A stretch of 64,000 nucleotides of DNA from Auricularia sp. M13 (GCA_037042915.1 CM073193.1:4154001-4218000); one strand, 5' to 3'; shown: positions 20,278 to 34,301, counted from the first letter of the stretch. Notes: a model not told the origin generated them from the sequence alone. Numbers and translations are program-made.

Positions 20278-21252
20278 ATGGCCAACGTATCTGGCGACGA
20301 CAAGTGGATCGTGTGGCTGGACATAGGTGCTATCGAATGCAGCTGCTTGCATGCGGCCCACTCACTCGATCTCCAGATAATACGCTTTATCCATCCAGCA
20401 CGCGCATCGCAGAGGCTATGACAGAACGCATACATGCGTTCTTCGTTTCACTCGGCCTCCCCGACGATGAAGCCCATCGATTGCACATGCACTACTACAA
20501 GGAGTATGCACGAATTTGCTTGGTTGTGGCGCGTCTAAATGCCCTACAGATATGGTCTTGCTCTGCGTGGCCTGACTCGACACCACAATATAGGCATGCC
20601 ATTCTGCTTGGAGCGTCCACCTCGATCTTGAACTGCCTTACAGATGGCCTTGAATTCGACAAGGCCTGCGATCAGACTCTACCACTGGAGGAGGCTCTCA
20701 AAGCTGACCCTGCCGTCCGCAAACTGCTTCAAGACATCGACCGTTCACGGGCAAGAGTGTTGGCGCTCACCAACGCATACGTCACAGTCCGTAGTCATCA
20801 TCTATCAATACGCCTGTGTTAACCTGTCTGCAGCATGCAACTCGCGTCCTGAACATTCTAAATCTGCGAGACCAAGTCGAGGACATTATCTACTGTGACT
20901 ATTCCGACCCTACGTTCTCGTGCAAACCTGAACCAGAGTTCTTTCACAATGTATGTGCCGCCCCGTTCCATCTGACATCGTTTACTAAACTGTGGGCGTG
21001 TGAATGCAGGCAATGCAGCGCGCGGGAGTGACTGACACGTCTCGCTGTCTTTTCATAGACGATAGCTTACCAAATTGCCGCGCTGCAAAGAAGCTCGGGT
21101 GGCACTCCGTCGTCTGGTTCTGCGAGAACGGGCGTGCTGGTACACACATGCACGATTCTGCCCCGGTGGACCCGAAGAACGTCGACGGAGTCGACGCTGT
21201 TATCATGTCGCTCGAGGAACTCCGGGACGTCTGGAGCTTTGTGTTCAATTAA
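20278..21252 (+). CDS. HAD-family pyrimidine 5'-nucleotidase (Sdt1/Phm8-like)
   Basis: Predicted to dephosphorylate pyrimidine nucleoside monophosphates in the cytosol. Six exons (20278-20326, 20377-20503, 20550-20593, 20644-20786, 20834-20950, 21010-21252) join in phase. The HAD motifs are all present: motif I DIDNTLYP split by intron 1, motif II LTNAY, the Lys of CKPEPEF, and motif IV FIDDSLPN. Cap features of this subfamily (HYYKEYG, FDKACDQTLPLEE, KADPAVRKLLQDIDRS) are also clear. The third intron (20594-20643) starts GCATGC rather than GT. It gives the only in-frame join and the conserved NID/GLEFD region, so a GC-AG intron is likely. Which substrate is preferred cannot be told from sequence. 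Confidence 0.88.
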
Positions 21253-21320
21253 TACAAGGCGCCTACAGATATTGTTGTACAACACCAAGATACGGGTACA
21301 TTCTTCAGATGCGTCCTTGC

Positions 21321-22723
21321 TTAGAAGAGCGTTACTGTTAATACATGCTCGGATTCGGCCACCTCCAGTACCACGCCGTCGAATCCCATCAAGCCTTCAG
21401 GCCATAAGCATCTCAAGATGTCGAGCAGGGAGTGACTTACGCGTAGTCGAAGGCAGTGCTATGGCGTCGTCTTCGGAGCGATCGTACAGCATTGACGCAG
21501 GCTGTTCTCGTGCATCGGGCGCGAGGAAACCGACGATCTTGTCGACCTGAAAAAGACGCGTCAGTCTGGTAACGCTGAGATATTCGAGAGATATACCTTA
21601 TCGACAAAGCTGGGTCCCGCTTCTGCGATTTTGGTCATTGACGACAGATAGAATATGGTAAAATACGCGCCGACGTCTAGTTCCACGTCAGGCGACGAAG
21701 CAAACTCCCAGGGACATCGCTTATATCGCTGAAACATGGGGGATCCAGGTACGTTGGAGTGCAGAACGATCTTCTTGACGATATGCGTCTTGCCTGATAT
21801 CAGAAAGTCGATTCCATGTTGCATGTAATTGTAGAAGTCTATGAAACTCCAAATCAAAGGCTTGTGAGGACAAGCAACAGAGGCACGCACAATCACCAGT
21901 CTCTTCGGCGTCAGCAGATGATTGCGGTGCTGCATGAATACTCATGCGATCGTCCTCTTTGTAGTAGACGCGTAATGGAGGCCCAATGTCCACTGTGAGA
22001 TCCTGGACCGTTGTCTTGTTCAAGGTGATGCGGACAGGTGCATTGGTGAGAGGGTAAAACTGAAGGGAAACTCCTTCGTGAATCTGCCAGCTGATATTGA
22101 GAAGAGTTATTGGAGTTTGAGCGCATGCGTACATGTATGGTTGCACTGGCAATGTCGCCGAGCATGGGCGTACACTCATTGACTTCTTCCAGAGCGTCAT
22201 GTTCTTCCTTCTGAATGACCACAACGCGACGGACTTCGAGCATGCGGTCCTCGCCAGACACGGGCGAACTGGATGCTGCAACCGGCTTGAACGCCTTGCC
22301 TTGCTCGCCGTCCTCTTCGAACCCAAACCATATTCCAGGATATCGCATGGTATCGCCCTGATATGTGGGTCCAAAGACCTTGCCAATTCCGTGCTTACGC
22401 AGTACAACGTCGCCTTCGTGACCGGGAGACCAGCTGGAGATAACATTGCCCTTGTATCTCAGGGCGAGAGCTGGCGACGACCGCAACTTGTGTATGGATA
22501 TCATGCTCAGACGTTGCTGTAGGGGCGAAAATAACAGGTCGATATGGGCCGTGCGCAGGATGATAGGCGACGTGGCGGGCGAGTCAATGTCCCACTGGAC
22601 GTCGACCTTGGGATACGAAGTGCGGTCCTCGCGTAGGACATCGATCACGTGCCACACGCTCTGACCCAGCTGGAAGGGGCCCGCGCCGACGCCTGGTTGT
22701 AAGTCTAGTTGTAGCTGATACAT
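21321..22723 (-). CDS. PHAF1 / UPF0183 (C16orf70) family protein
   Basis: The animal homologue, phagosome assembly factor 1, acts in autophagosome formation; the fungal role is little known. From ATG 22723 the frame starts YQLQLDLQPGVGAGPFQLG, the family's opening motif, followed by LRYKGNVI, the GPTYQGDTMRYPGIWFGF block, PPLRVYYKEDDRMSIHA, YMQHGIDFLISGKTHIVKK and VLHSNVPGSPMFQRYKRCPW. It closes with GFDGVVLEV and VTLF, the expected C-terminus. Exons run about 22723-22133, 22083-21897, 21838-21597, 21546-21441 and 21394-21321, and all junctions keep frame. Its start is only 86 bp from that of the divergent DPB2 gene, so they probably share a promoter. Confidence 0.88.
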
Positions 22724-22809
22724 CGCTGTGGTTGCCGGTGGCTGAGAGCAAGGCCGCCGTATTTGGACCGTCAACAACGCCAAACGCGCTCACAAACCCA
22801 GACGCGACC

Positions 22810-24971
22810 ATGAACGGCGCTCAGGCAACCCGCAACCGCGCATACATTCTCAAGGCGCGTACCGTATACCGGATGCTGCGGTTTCCTGACGCGTATTGGC
22901 AGGCGTTCAGCAAGTATGGGCTGAAAACTATCCGACCAGACGCGCTCGCATTTCTCGAGGAACTCATCGCAGAGCACGATATCGAGGAAGATGCCATCCA
23001 GAGCTCGATGGAGCTCGTCGCCAAGAATTATCTCCTGCAAGATGGCACGCTCGGTGACGGCTTTGAATTGCAGTTCGCTAACCCGCGCGTAGACCAAAGT
23101 GGCTTCGTCTCGAAAGCAGCCCTAGTCAAAGTCTACGAAGCCATGCAAGACCAAGGCGACACTGAACTGGACGATATAGACGCTGAAACAGACGTAGATA
23201 ATCACCTGTTCTTTATCGACGCGTTCGAGATGCCATGGTGGCAGTATTCGTTAGAACGCCAGACCTTCGAGAGGTGTGTACTTGCTTTTTCCTTCCTGGT
23301 AGTGCAGCCTCAAGCGTGCATTGATGATAGAGCGCCCCATAAACCCACGATATCTGGCTCACCGGAAAGCCGAGCGCGCATGTACCGTGATCGACTGCAG
23401 ATCATTCGGCGTATCATCCTCAGGAACGAGCACTTTGCACCTGCTGCATTCCAGACACGGGACAAACTTGCACCATTGAAGGTACGCTTGCTGCATTTGC
23501 TTCATTTCACGGTCGCTCAAGTTCTGCCAGCTGCGTTCTACTAAAGATTTGCTCGGCCGTGGAGGCGACGATGAGCCCTTCATGCTCTTGGGCATGCTTG
23601 CATATTCGCCCGAAGGCAAGCTATGTCTCGAAGACCTTGATGGTCGCGTCGAACTCGACATGTCGCACGTTGTATGTGACGAGTGGGCATACAGTCCCAA
23701 GCTCACTGCGAGAAGGAACCTAGTGAAGGATTGTACACGGAGGGCTGCATCGTGATGGTGGAAGGTACATATACCGACGAGGAAATACTCGTTCTCCACG
23801 CCATCGGGCATCCTCCTTGTGAAAAACGCAGACGAGCACGGTGAGCTGTCCCCTGTTGACACACTGTTTCGTACTAAAGTTCACAGGGAAATTGATGGCC
23901 ACTTCGATTTCCTTGGCAAGGGTGCAACCACACTACTTGAAGATGTTGGTTACACGTTGTTTCGAGAGGCTAATGCTGAGACTTTTCCAGACACAATGGG
24001 CCGGCCGCATGAAGGAATTTGAACATGTAGCGTTCCTCGTCATTTCTGATCTCTGGCTGGATGAGCCACGAATACTTGCTGCGATGCGACAACTGTTCGA
24101 ACGCTGTATCGCCCTTGCATGGTTCCCAAAGGTGTTCATATTCTGTGGAAATTTCACTAGCAAAGCCGTACAAGGGAGCGGCAAGGACTTGCAGCGGTAT
24201 CAAGGTCAGCTCATTCTGCCACACAATGTCCTCTTCTCACAGTCCCTGCAGATGGCTTCGATGACCTCGCTGATATCATCTCGTCCTTCCCTGACTTCCG
24301 GGAGACTCACTTTGTCTTTGTCCCCGGCCCTCTTGATCTCTGCGGTTCATCCGTCTTCCCCCGGCCCCCGATTCTGCCGTCTTGCGTGTCGCGAATAAAG
24401 GCCAGGGTCCCGAAAGCCCATTTCATGTCAAATCCTTGCAGAATCAAGGTTTTCGCGCAGGAGATTGTCATCTTCAGAGAGGATATGATGGCGAAGATGC
24501 TCCGCAACCTCATCACCCATAAACAGGGTGTATCCGACGCTGACTTGAAGAAATACGTTCGTAGATTATATTGTCCTTTGGGAGAAGCTGACGTTTCCAC
24601 AGCTCTTCCAAACACTACTAGACCAATGCCATCTATCGCCGTTACCGCAGAACGTACAGCCTATCTTACCGGAGTTTGACCATGGGTTCAGATTATATCC
24701 TCTTCCTACGACAGTGAGCATACTGCGATCCCCTTGGTCGTCTTGGCTCACATTACTTGTAGCTCATCCTTGCTGACAAGTACCAACGATATGAAGAGAA
24801 CTACGAAGGCTGCCACGTCTTCAATCCGGGCAGTTTTTTGGGCAACTCGTTCGGGTTTTCCACCTACTTCCCGCACAACATAACAACGGAAGCTTCGTAC
24901 GTTTTGATTGTCGCCTTTATCTGGATAACGGGGTCTGAATCACAGGCAGTGAACTAGCAGCCGAAGAGTAG
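22810..24971 (+). CDS. DPB2: DNA polymerase epsilon subunit B
   Basis: Essential accessory subunit of the leading-strand replicative polymerase, which also contacts the CMG/GINS helicase. It starts at ATG 22810 ([20 protein letters not shown]). The N-terminal helical domain ([17 protein letters not shown]) is followed by the OB-fold part ([53 protein letters not shown]). The inactivated calcineurin-like phosphoesterase domain has [56 protein letters not shown] and [20 protein letters not shown]. About ten exons; junctions that keep frame include 23273/23331, 23481/23531, 23671/23716, 23840/23888, 23944/23991, 24204/24252, 24556/24603, 24713/24763 and 24896/24950. The last intron ends at the second of two nearby AGs and gives the tail ELAAEE. 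No break is apparent. Confidence 0.93.
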
Positions 24972-25174
24972 TTTTATGTAGAATGTCGATCAGTTCCTGT
25001 ATTACTCAGTGTAGTATTTTGGTTCCCATTTTTAGAATTGAGCGTCAGCGGGAGCAGACAGGTTGATCCCGGACACATACGCTCTTCCACTCGCATCCTC
25101 AAGCTCGCCTGCTTGCCCGCGCGCGCGAACCTCGTTGCACTCCTTACACTCCGGTCCGAAGGACGCTGCCCAGC

Positions 25175-28100
25175 ATGCAGGTCTGGGTCAGCTACCCGGC
25201 CTACATTCTCGGTCTCTTCGCGTTTGGGCCGTCGCAGGACCAGTCGCGGGTTGTGGCATGGACGCTCCAGCTGCTCAGGATCGTCTTATTTCTACTCCTG
25301 ACGCGGCGTTTCATTGCGCCCTTCATCCTCGCCAAAGTCTCGACGCGCATTCGCGTTCGCAGCATTAGCCTGCGCTCCATTCGCGGCCTCTACTATAAGC
25401 AAGGCGACCTCGCCTGGAACGTCGATCGCATTGGGCTTGCCTATCACCGTCCGACAAAGGAGCGCCCGCGTCGCTTTGCCATCCAAGTGGAGGGACTGCG
25501 CCTGAACGTGCTTCACATCCCTGGGCTCGGGCAGAACGGCGGGTCGTCAGCCAGGGAGAGCGCGACGGCTATCCACAGGCGACTTTCGTCTCTGTTCGTG
25601 CAGCCCCACACCAGCACGCCTGTCGTCTCGCACCCAAACTGGCGCTCGAGCCTGCTGACGCTCGTCCGAGTATTGATGGACGTGCTCGACCCATTCGTCC
25701 GGCCCCTCCTCCGTGCACTCTTCGTGGCAGTATTCCGCCTGATCATCCGCTCTCTCCCAGCGCTCACACAGGTGCTTGAATTCGAGATGGACTCGGGTGT
25801 AGTCAGTTTCGAGGTGCTACGCGGCGCGCATCTACGCGTAGCGGGCATTACTGTCACGACTCAGGTTCAGTTCGAGGGGCTCGATCAGATCATGCGCGCG
25901 TCTGCGATTGAGGGCTCGACAACCTCGTTCAAATTTGCAAGCTTCGCCGGTTTGAACACTCGCATGCGCGCAAGCGCGGGGCGGCTATGGGACCGGGGCT
26001 GGGCCAATACGCGCGGCGCTGCATCAATCGCCGTCAAAGTCTCTGAGGTTGTTGGGTCTACGCAGCCGTTCGCGGCCGATGTCGCGGCAGACTCGCCCAT
26101 CGCGTGGAGGCCACAGCACACCGTTCCAGGACGGTCGGGGATGTTCTTTGCAATTCGCTATCCCGTTGATTTTCGCGCTGCTCTGCGGTTCAATCCAAGA
26201 CGTATGAAGGTCGAGCCGCATTCGCTGGACTGCTCGGTGGAACTGGCCGGGATAGACATAATGGCGGATGTACTCCAAGCATTGGTTGACCTGGTCGAGG
26301 AGGCCCAGCGTTCAGCCGCTTCGTCCCCCACGGAGCCCTCTGAGCCCGCGAGGTCTTTCTCGCCTCCAACGTCGCCATTATTGGGTGCTTGGTCGGAAAT
26401 GGTGAGATTAATCGTTCCAATATCGTTCCATCCTCACGATTTTGTCAGTCCAGGAATGATGCCACGGACCTTGTCGTTCCGAAGAACCGCAAGCCTTCTG
26501 TGGCCAGAGTCAGTATTTCTGCCTACTCTCTCCGAGCTCGTCTGACCCACTACCCAGCGCCTTGCGCCGTTTGTGAAGAACCTTCGGCTTGGCTTGCAGT
26601 CTGTCAACTTGACGTTCCGCACCTCTGGACGAGCACCATACTTGTACAGACTGTCGTTGGACACACTCGCCATGCAAGCCTGCATCAGCAACCCTCGGAA
26701 TAATCGCTTACACCAGAAATGGCTCGGGTCTCTGGAGTCTAAGAAGTGTTTAGAGGGAGTAGTTTTCAGCATCACCAGCGACCTTCGCTCCCTTGCACTG
26801 GAGCGCTCCGGCGAACCTGGCCTTACGGACATCTGGATGCCTCTCGCGTCTATTCAACGCGTTGACTTGCGCACCATGATTACGGGTGCAGTCCTTGCAG
26901 TCAAAACCCGCAAACAATTGTTCACTGGTGACCCCAACTCGGCTTTCATCGCCTGCGAATTGGTTGTGGACGATGTGCAAATGTCGGAGCGCCTCGACGC
27001 CATTAACGAGAGCTTGTCGCAAGCCGAGCAAACCGTCACTTCGCCGCGTACCAAGCAGTCCAAGCTCGTTCACGACGCGCCTCGGATATGCATCGACGTC
27101 CTTGTCAACAACATCGAGCTGCACCTGTTGCGGACTGCTGATAGTGTTTCTGATCGCGAGATAGGTCTACACACGCGCACGGACGGCTTCGAACTGCATG
27201 TCCAATCGGCCTTCTCACCATGCTACCTCCAGCAGCCTCTTGGCATGCCTGCCACGACTTCTGGTGACCACAGCCCGACGAGAATGCAATTTCAATGTAC
27301 GACCATCCTGCATCCTCTCTTTACCCGAATGTCCATCGAAGGACTCCCGGAGCATCTGCAGGAAGTTGCCAAGTCTCCTTTCTTTTCTATCGACATGATT
27401 GAGCTGTTTGTGTCGGGGGACGCCCATGCTCTGCCAACTGACAACACCGCGGTGTTCAACGTCGCATCGGTCATGAGCGAAATAGCCTGCGTTACCGATG
27501 CTATCTCAGTGGAGCTCTGGGATCCTGCGCGCGTTACTGCTCTCGCCAAGCTGGTCTCCTCGTTTCCGGTCCGGCCTGCGCCTCAGAAACAGGCAACCGC
27601 ACTACTGGACGTATTGCCGTCCGGCATCAATGCCCGTGTTTCAGTCCGCGACGTGGTGGTCGTGGTGACCGGGCAAGATCTCAATCCACAATGCGACCTC
27701 GAACTCAATCGAGGCCTAGCCTTGCGGACGAGCGTTTCGGTGTCATACTGCTTCATGCACACCGTCCAGCACTTCGAGCGCACGAAGGTTCAGAGATTGC
27801 GGAACGGCAATCGTCGACAGCGCCTCGGCCTCCAAGAGGACCTGGTCGTGCAGGCGGTCGCGATAGCGAAGACGCATTCGCCCGAAGACATGGCAGCGCT
27901 GTTTTCCATGCTTATTTGGCGAACCTCGTGTCGAGTCGCCGTCGCTACCGAGCTCGCTGCAGACCATGAAGGCGACGCCGACACGTTTGGTGTTCCACAT
28001 TCTCCCACAGGGACAGCCGTACTGTCGACCCCGGTCATTGTCGGACGCTTCACCTTGGAACGGAAGTATCAGCGCGCATTCTTTGACTCCCACCACTATA

Positions 28101-31100
28101 CCGACTCGTGCACCGCCGTCATCGACATCACTAGTCTCAGCGCAACGTTCAATCTGCTCAACGTTTACTGTGCTTTACTGGCGGCCCGGACCCTGCAGAG
28201 TCTCGTTCCTCGTGGGCCGAAGGTCACGTCTAGACCCAAGAGTCAGCTCCAGCTGCTGCTGAAGGCCAAGGTCGAGGCGTTCGATGTTTTCTGTGGGTTT
28301 TCGCAGGGACAGCGCTCTTCATGCGCGCCGATGGACTTGCTTTCGAGCACTCGCCGAAGCATACCCATGCCGGATGCCGCTTCGTGAAGGCCTTCGTACC
28401 CTGCATCGCGGATTCCAGCGAAGCTACATCGGTGCCTAACCAGTGGGACGAGCTCCTTCATATTAAAGGCTTCTCTGCCTCGTTGAACGACTCCGTTACG
28501 CTTGGCCGACATTTCGATTTGAAAGCCGAGTCTCTGCGACTCCGCGTGGCGTCCGGCTTCAAGATCGCGGACCTCATTCTGGACGTAACTGTGGCCGTGA
28601 AAGCTGCCAAGCATCTGTTTCGTCTGGTTCTGGCCGGGGAGTTCTTCACCCATGCTGCGCCTGAGGCAGAGGCTGCAAAAAGGGTGCCGCATGTCAAGCT
28701 GCATATCAGCGTCGTGTTACTTGATGCCGAGGACTTGGCGTTGGATCGCAAACTCAACCTCATCTGGCAAGCTGGATTCGACGCTCAGCGCGTGCGTCTC
28801 GAGCGCGAATATGCGTTTGAAGCCAAGTGTGCTGCGATTCGCCGCGACACACCTCAGGATCCACTATCGGACGTCGGAACGAATGCTCGTTACAAGTTCA
28901 CACCGAAGCATACTGTGTCCATCGCGGACGCCCGCGAGAGGTTGAATATGGCCCATTCGAGCACATGGCTTCACCGTATCCTCCAGGTTAAGACGGAGCA
29001 GGTGCGCCGTGAGGAGGCCGCGACCAGACCAGTTCGGGACGCTTCTTCGCATAGCGAACGCCCATATCCCATCTTGCGGCGGCCCGTCGACAGCAGCACT
29101 CCGTTGGTCCGGATCCGCCTTTCCGAGCTTCGTCTTGACATATCTCCGCCACACTTCGAGGCGGAAGAACTCCCTTCGTTTCTGCACGATCTCGGCAGCG
29201 GCATCCCTTACTACACGCAGTACAGCCTTCTGGTACCTCTACACATTGAAGCATCTATCGTCCGGGGAAGTGTCGAGCTGCGCGATTATCCACTCCCACT
29301 GCTGCTCATCCCCAAGCATCCGGGCGATGAGTCGCCGGCGTTTGAGTTTTCTACCGACCTCGTCGTCGCCGAGGAGATGGGACCCGACTTCTCTGTCAAA
29401 TGGGTCAATTGTCTCGTTGTGCCTGCCAACTCCGGCATTCCCGGTGCATCTGCGATGCAGTTCGCGGTGCCGAAAACCGCCATGCCAGTGAAGACATACG
29501 CGCGGCCAGCTATTCGTGTTTCGACATCGGACATGACACATATCAGCTGGGGCGTATCCTATCTTCCAGCTATGCAAGAGGTGCTACGCTTCCTCGACAC
29601 GTTAACCACGCCGCCGGAGGACAACGCCAACCCTATTGGCTTCTGGGACAAGTTGCGACTTGTATTTCACTGGCAGATCACCGCGCACTTTACTGGCCCT
29701 GTACGCTTCATCTTCAAAGGTCAGCTGAACTATTCAGCAAAACGTGACTCTATTGCTAAAACTTCTGTAGGCTCTCGCGATCCGCATCACATCGTGGGAT
29801 CTGGCGCTGGATTCGCGCTGTGCTGGCAAGGCGGGACGACCCTGACCGTTGGTTACAACGAAAAGGATAAAGAATTGGTGCAAGTAACCAGCGATACCAT
29901 GCAGTTCATGATACCAGAGTTAGTACACCTCACGTGCAAGATACGCGTTTACCTGTCTCTAATCGCTGTTTCAGCCTTCAGTTCTTTGCGCCGTTATTCG
30001 AAGGAAGACGTGCTTCGGTCAACGTGGACCCTAGTGGGCAGTCAAATACGCCTGGAATGGAGAAGACCTGCGCCAAATTCACCAACGGCGTGCGCATGGG
30101 GCTTGGCTTCATCCTAGAGCGCACATGTGCCCCCAAATGTGCGGACTGTCCGGAGGACCCGTTCCATCGCCGTTGCCGCTTCTTCACCTTCAAGCCACAT
30201 TATGAGGTGCAACTTCGAGCGCACCCTTCTGAGCATGTACGTGATAGAGTTTTTTCCTACTCTCACAGCTCATCTTCTCCCAGGTTCACGATTCCTTTCA
30301 AGGGTTCCGCTCCGACTTTATTCACATGTCGTTCTCGCTGACTACGCCAACGATGCCACCGTCAGACCAAACCGATCGGCGCAATAACATCTACCTGAGC
30401 CCGCGAGCCTTCTCACATTTCTGGCAATGGTGGGAGCTATTTGACAACTCAATGGCGATCCGTATTCGACAAGGCAAGCTATATCCGAACAACGTCAAGG
30501 AAACTAAGAAGTTCGGCCGTTTCATTGCTTCGATCAAATACCGTTTCTCCCTCGAGAGGCTATTCATCACCCACGTCTACAAACACGAGACGCGCGATGC
30601 GTGGAACATGGGCGAGACGCCCTTCATCGGCGTGAAGGCCTTCATGCAGTCTTTGCACGCTGACCTCCACCAGTGTAACCAAGAGATATTATCTCGACGC
30701 GAGGGCAAGCCAGCCACAGTTACCATGCACAAGAAATTCAATGCCGTGGAGGTTGTTATCGGAGGAGTGGAGATGCGTGCGCTCGCTGCTGTCTTTGCCG
30801 AACCGCATAAGCAGTTGATCGCTGTCAAAAGCGCTACGTGCGAGTCATTGCGCCCGTGGGACGACATGAAACCGCATGATGGCCACTCAAGCTGGGTTGA
30901 TATGGACGACTTCGTCGAATTGCTGTGGGCGGCGACCGACAAGAAGCCGCGCATCTATCTGTCTCATCTCGCGTCCTGCCCACGCTTCACGTTCTCCCGG
31001 CATGGTGCCTGTCGCGAGCCGTGGTCTCCTCCGTCTCAGCTGCCTGGTCTCGCAGGGTCGTCGGCAGTGAGCAAGTTTGGCGCTGAGGATACCCACGTTT

Positions 31101-34100
31101 GTTTACTCGGCAAAGAGCAATGTACGTGCAGCAGAATGTCTAAGCAAAGCTTTATCGATCATAATATTCGTAGCTGCGAAGGAGATTCAACTGGACCTCG
31201 CCTCCCAGAGACTTCAAGAGCTGATGAACGAACGCGACCAGTTTGCGAGCTCCAAGATTGAATCCGACAGCCCTACTTCGACGCGTTCTTCGAGCAGTAT
31301 CGACAGCGATGATGATGTTCCTACCCCAGTAAGTTTCAGGTCGGTCCTCTGCCCATCTGCTCATGGCTCTCCAGAACCGCTCCGCGATCGACACGGAACA
31401 AAGCTTGAATAAGAAAATTGAGCTCCTCGAAGCCTATATACAACAGCTGGGATCGGCTTCCGCATCTCGCTCCGAGATTTACTACATGCCCGCCGACAGT
31501 GTTGACGCATCTGCATGGGCAGAATTTGCCAACGTATATCATATACACAGCCCAAATATCTTCATTAATAATTCCAACCGTAACGTTCGTGCATCCATCC
31601 CTTTCGCGACGATGGTTCTTACGCCCTAATTCAGTTATTATTCACGTATTATCAAGCATCACGAAGGCGTCGTGGGTTCGAGTATCACCTGGCTACACGA
31701 GCTGTCAAGTACCTGCACGACATTGCGGCGGAAGAGGCGTCAAGAACCCTAGTTGACGAAAACAAACGTCCGTGGAAGGCGGTTGACGGTGCCCAGGCTG
31801 CTGTCGAAGCCTTCCGCCATTTTCTCGTCTCGGAGAAGACCAGTTATGAGGCTAGCAGCGATGATCACTCAGCGGAGGTCTTGGAACCATTTGACCTCGA
31901 TGACCCACTGCGGGGGTTTCATGAAGGTGTCGCTGTGGCCAAAGGCCATTACTGTGTGCTGTTCAAGCCACAGTTTGTCTTGCAGAGCGAGAACAGCGAG
32001 GACGCTTGCATTGTCGTAGCAGCGTCTGACGTTTCGTCGCAGAACTTCCGAATCATAGACCTTCCCAACCAGGATGACCCTATAACAGGACACATCATGC
32101 ATCGGTAGGCATCCAGGCAGGCGTTTTCAGTGATACTGACCTTACTTTCAGAAATCACGCGGCTGTCAATGGACTGCAGGTTTTCTCCCCGAACTCCAGT
32201 ACATATTCCTCAAGCGGCCGAAAGCTATCACCCAATGTCCCGCTGGAAGTTCTTGTCGACTATAGATGCGACAGCAATGATTTCGATCGCATCGTCCCTC
32301 AAACAGAGGCTACATTCCATTATGACAAGTTCAATCGAAATCGACCACGCGCCAGCGCCTCGCAGGATATTCCGGCTCATATCGCTCACCACATGGCAAG
32401 TCAGGCGCGCAATGTGTCATGACGTTAATAATTTTCTCTAGGATCTCGTTCTGGTGAACATGCCTCGTTTTGCCGTCGCAGCTAAGCCTCAGAATTTCGA
32501 CACGATTTCGTCAGTTGTTACCGACCTTCTGTTGTTCTCGGATCCTGCGAACCGCTCGCGGGTAGAGCGGCTGGAGAATTTCCTCTTCAGTTACGACTTT
32601 TCTGACCTCAATGGTGCCGCGGACCTCATTTCGAGCCTTCAAACGCGCATTCGTCAGCTTCTGCAAATCGAACGCGGTTACGCCTTGCGCAACGACTCTC
32701 TCGACGCAAATGAACGTCTTGATCTTCTCGCTGTTTCTGCACAAATCTTTGTGCTCGGCGAGGAGCTTAATCTGGTCTTCGACGCGATCAGTATGGCTCA
32801 GGACCAAAATCACGACTTGCATGATGACCAGCAGTCTGCTCTCAAACTTGTTGTTTCTTCCAAGGAGATTTCCTGGCACATGCTGGATGACCGCGCGGTC
32901 CTGCTTGCGAAGCTCGAGGTACTCGGCGTCTACTTCGCGTGGCTCAGCAAGCAGGACAGCTCGACGAGCAGTCAGCTCAGGCTCACGGACATGCGAGCGT
33001 TGCATAGTTCGCCCACTGCTTTCTGGCCGGAGATTTTGATGAAATACGACGGCATGCCAAGTCATCCCATGGCAAAGGTTCGTTCCGTCTTGATGCACAA
33101 TATGTTGAAGTCTTACGCGCCATTCTGCAGAGGGAACTCTTCGCTCTCGCAGAGTGGGCTGTCTTGCCACCGGTTGCCGGTATTGCCATATATCAGAATT
33201 TCGAGCTGGAAGTCCATCCCATTAGGCTTCAGATAGAAGCGGAGGTGGGGGCCAAACTCCTCGAGTACTTCTGGCCCTCTCGGCGTGCTCAGAATGGAAC
33301 GAACCTGCTTCTCGTCGACGACAGCGCCGAATTCTCCACGACCGCCGACAGTTCCAACGCCAGTCTGAACCGCACCCGAACTCGTCGCGAAGACACTCTT
33401 GACGTTCATGGCGGTCGTAGCCTTGCGCGTCCTCGTTCACATACCAATCTCCGCGTGCAGGCGCGACCGACGCTCCACAAATTCAAGTCGTCCACAGCCC
33501 TCAACGAAATGAACGATGGGTTGAAATCCGACGACGAACGAGGTGGACTGATCAAACGCAAGGCCGAGAAGGTCGATGCATCCGAGATGCGGTCGCGGTC
33601 GTCTGCGAAAACGTTCATTCGTGTGATGATTCCTCCGTAAGTGGCACTTAACGATGCAAGCTTCTAGCTGATCAACCTACGTAGACTGCATGTTATGCTT
33701 TCTGCTAGAGTGGGTTGCTCCTAGCTTATGTGCGTTGTAACTGACGTGTCCCCAGAGCGACGATTTCGTATGCAACGAAGCTCTGCTCTACACGCGGCCT
33801 ATCACCTTCCAGAACAGGACGACAAGCGTAAGCTTTTGTTCATGTTCTGCTCGCAGCTGGTCTAATAGGCACACAGTTCGAAGAGATCGTGCAGCAGTTC
33901 ATCCCTCAGGATTTGACGTGGAAGGGATGGGTGAGGATGGCCTTAAAGCAAGAGGTCGTCCCGGTCATCCCGATCGCAAAGGAACTCTTCACCAAGACGA
34001 AGTGGGGGAGCAAAGCCGCTGCCTCGCAAAAGAATCTTCTACGCACAGGCACCACGGCCTCCAATGCTGCACCCCGGGCCGTCCAAAGAATCTGTTCGGC

Positions 34101-34301
34101 AATCTGCGACGCAAAACGGGCGACTCTGACATGCAACGGTTGCGGTCGCGAAGTCGAGGACGGACCAGCGACCCTGCTCTGCCCACTTCACCGCGTCCAG
34201 AGCTGATCTCGGTGCGTCTTTCAGTCATCCATATTATCCCTCTTATATTGGCACAGATATCGGTTCAAGAGCCGTCACCGAATGTCGAAGGGACATTCCT
34301 T
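25175..34301 (+). CDS. FMP27: Fmp27/Hobbit/SABRE bridge-like lipid-transfer protein (BLTP2)
   Basis: A giant (roughly 2,800-aa) rod-like protein of the RBG superfamily, which forms a hydrophobic groove that carries lipids at ER-plasma membrane contacts. An N-terminal membrane helix (VVAWTLQLLRIVLFLLLTRR, residues about 28-47) anchors it. The repeating-beta-groove N-terminus follows (IRVRSISLRSIRGLYYKQGD). The diagnostic GFWDK motif is at about 29638 (NPIGFWDKLRLVFHWQITAH), and the C-terminal part includes RAFSHFWQWWELFDN, MALKQEVVPVIPIAKELFTK and KNLFGNLRRK. Long frames at 25175-26545, 26573-28387, 28321-30117, 30326-31261 and 32454-33236 are joined by short introns. Near 34050-34090 the conserved end (PKNLFGNLRRK) is in a different frame from the preceding exon with no clear splice solution, so an indel is likely; the true stop is then about 34301 rather than 34206. 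Confidence 0.9.
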
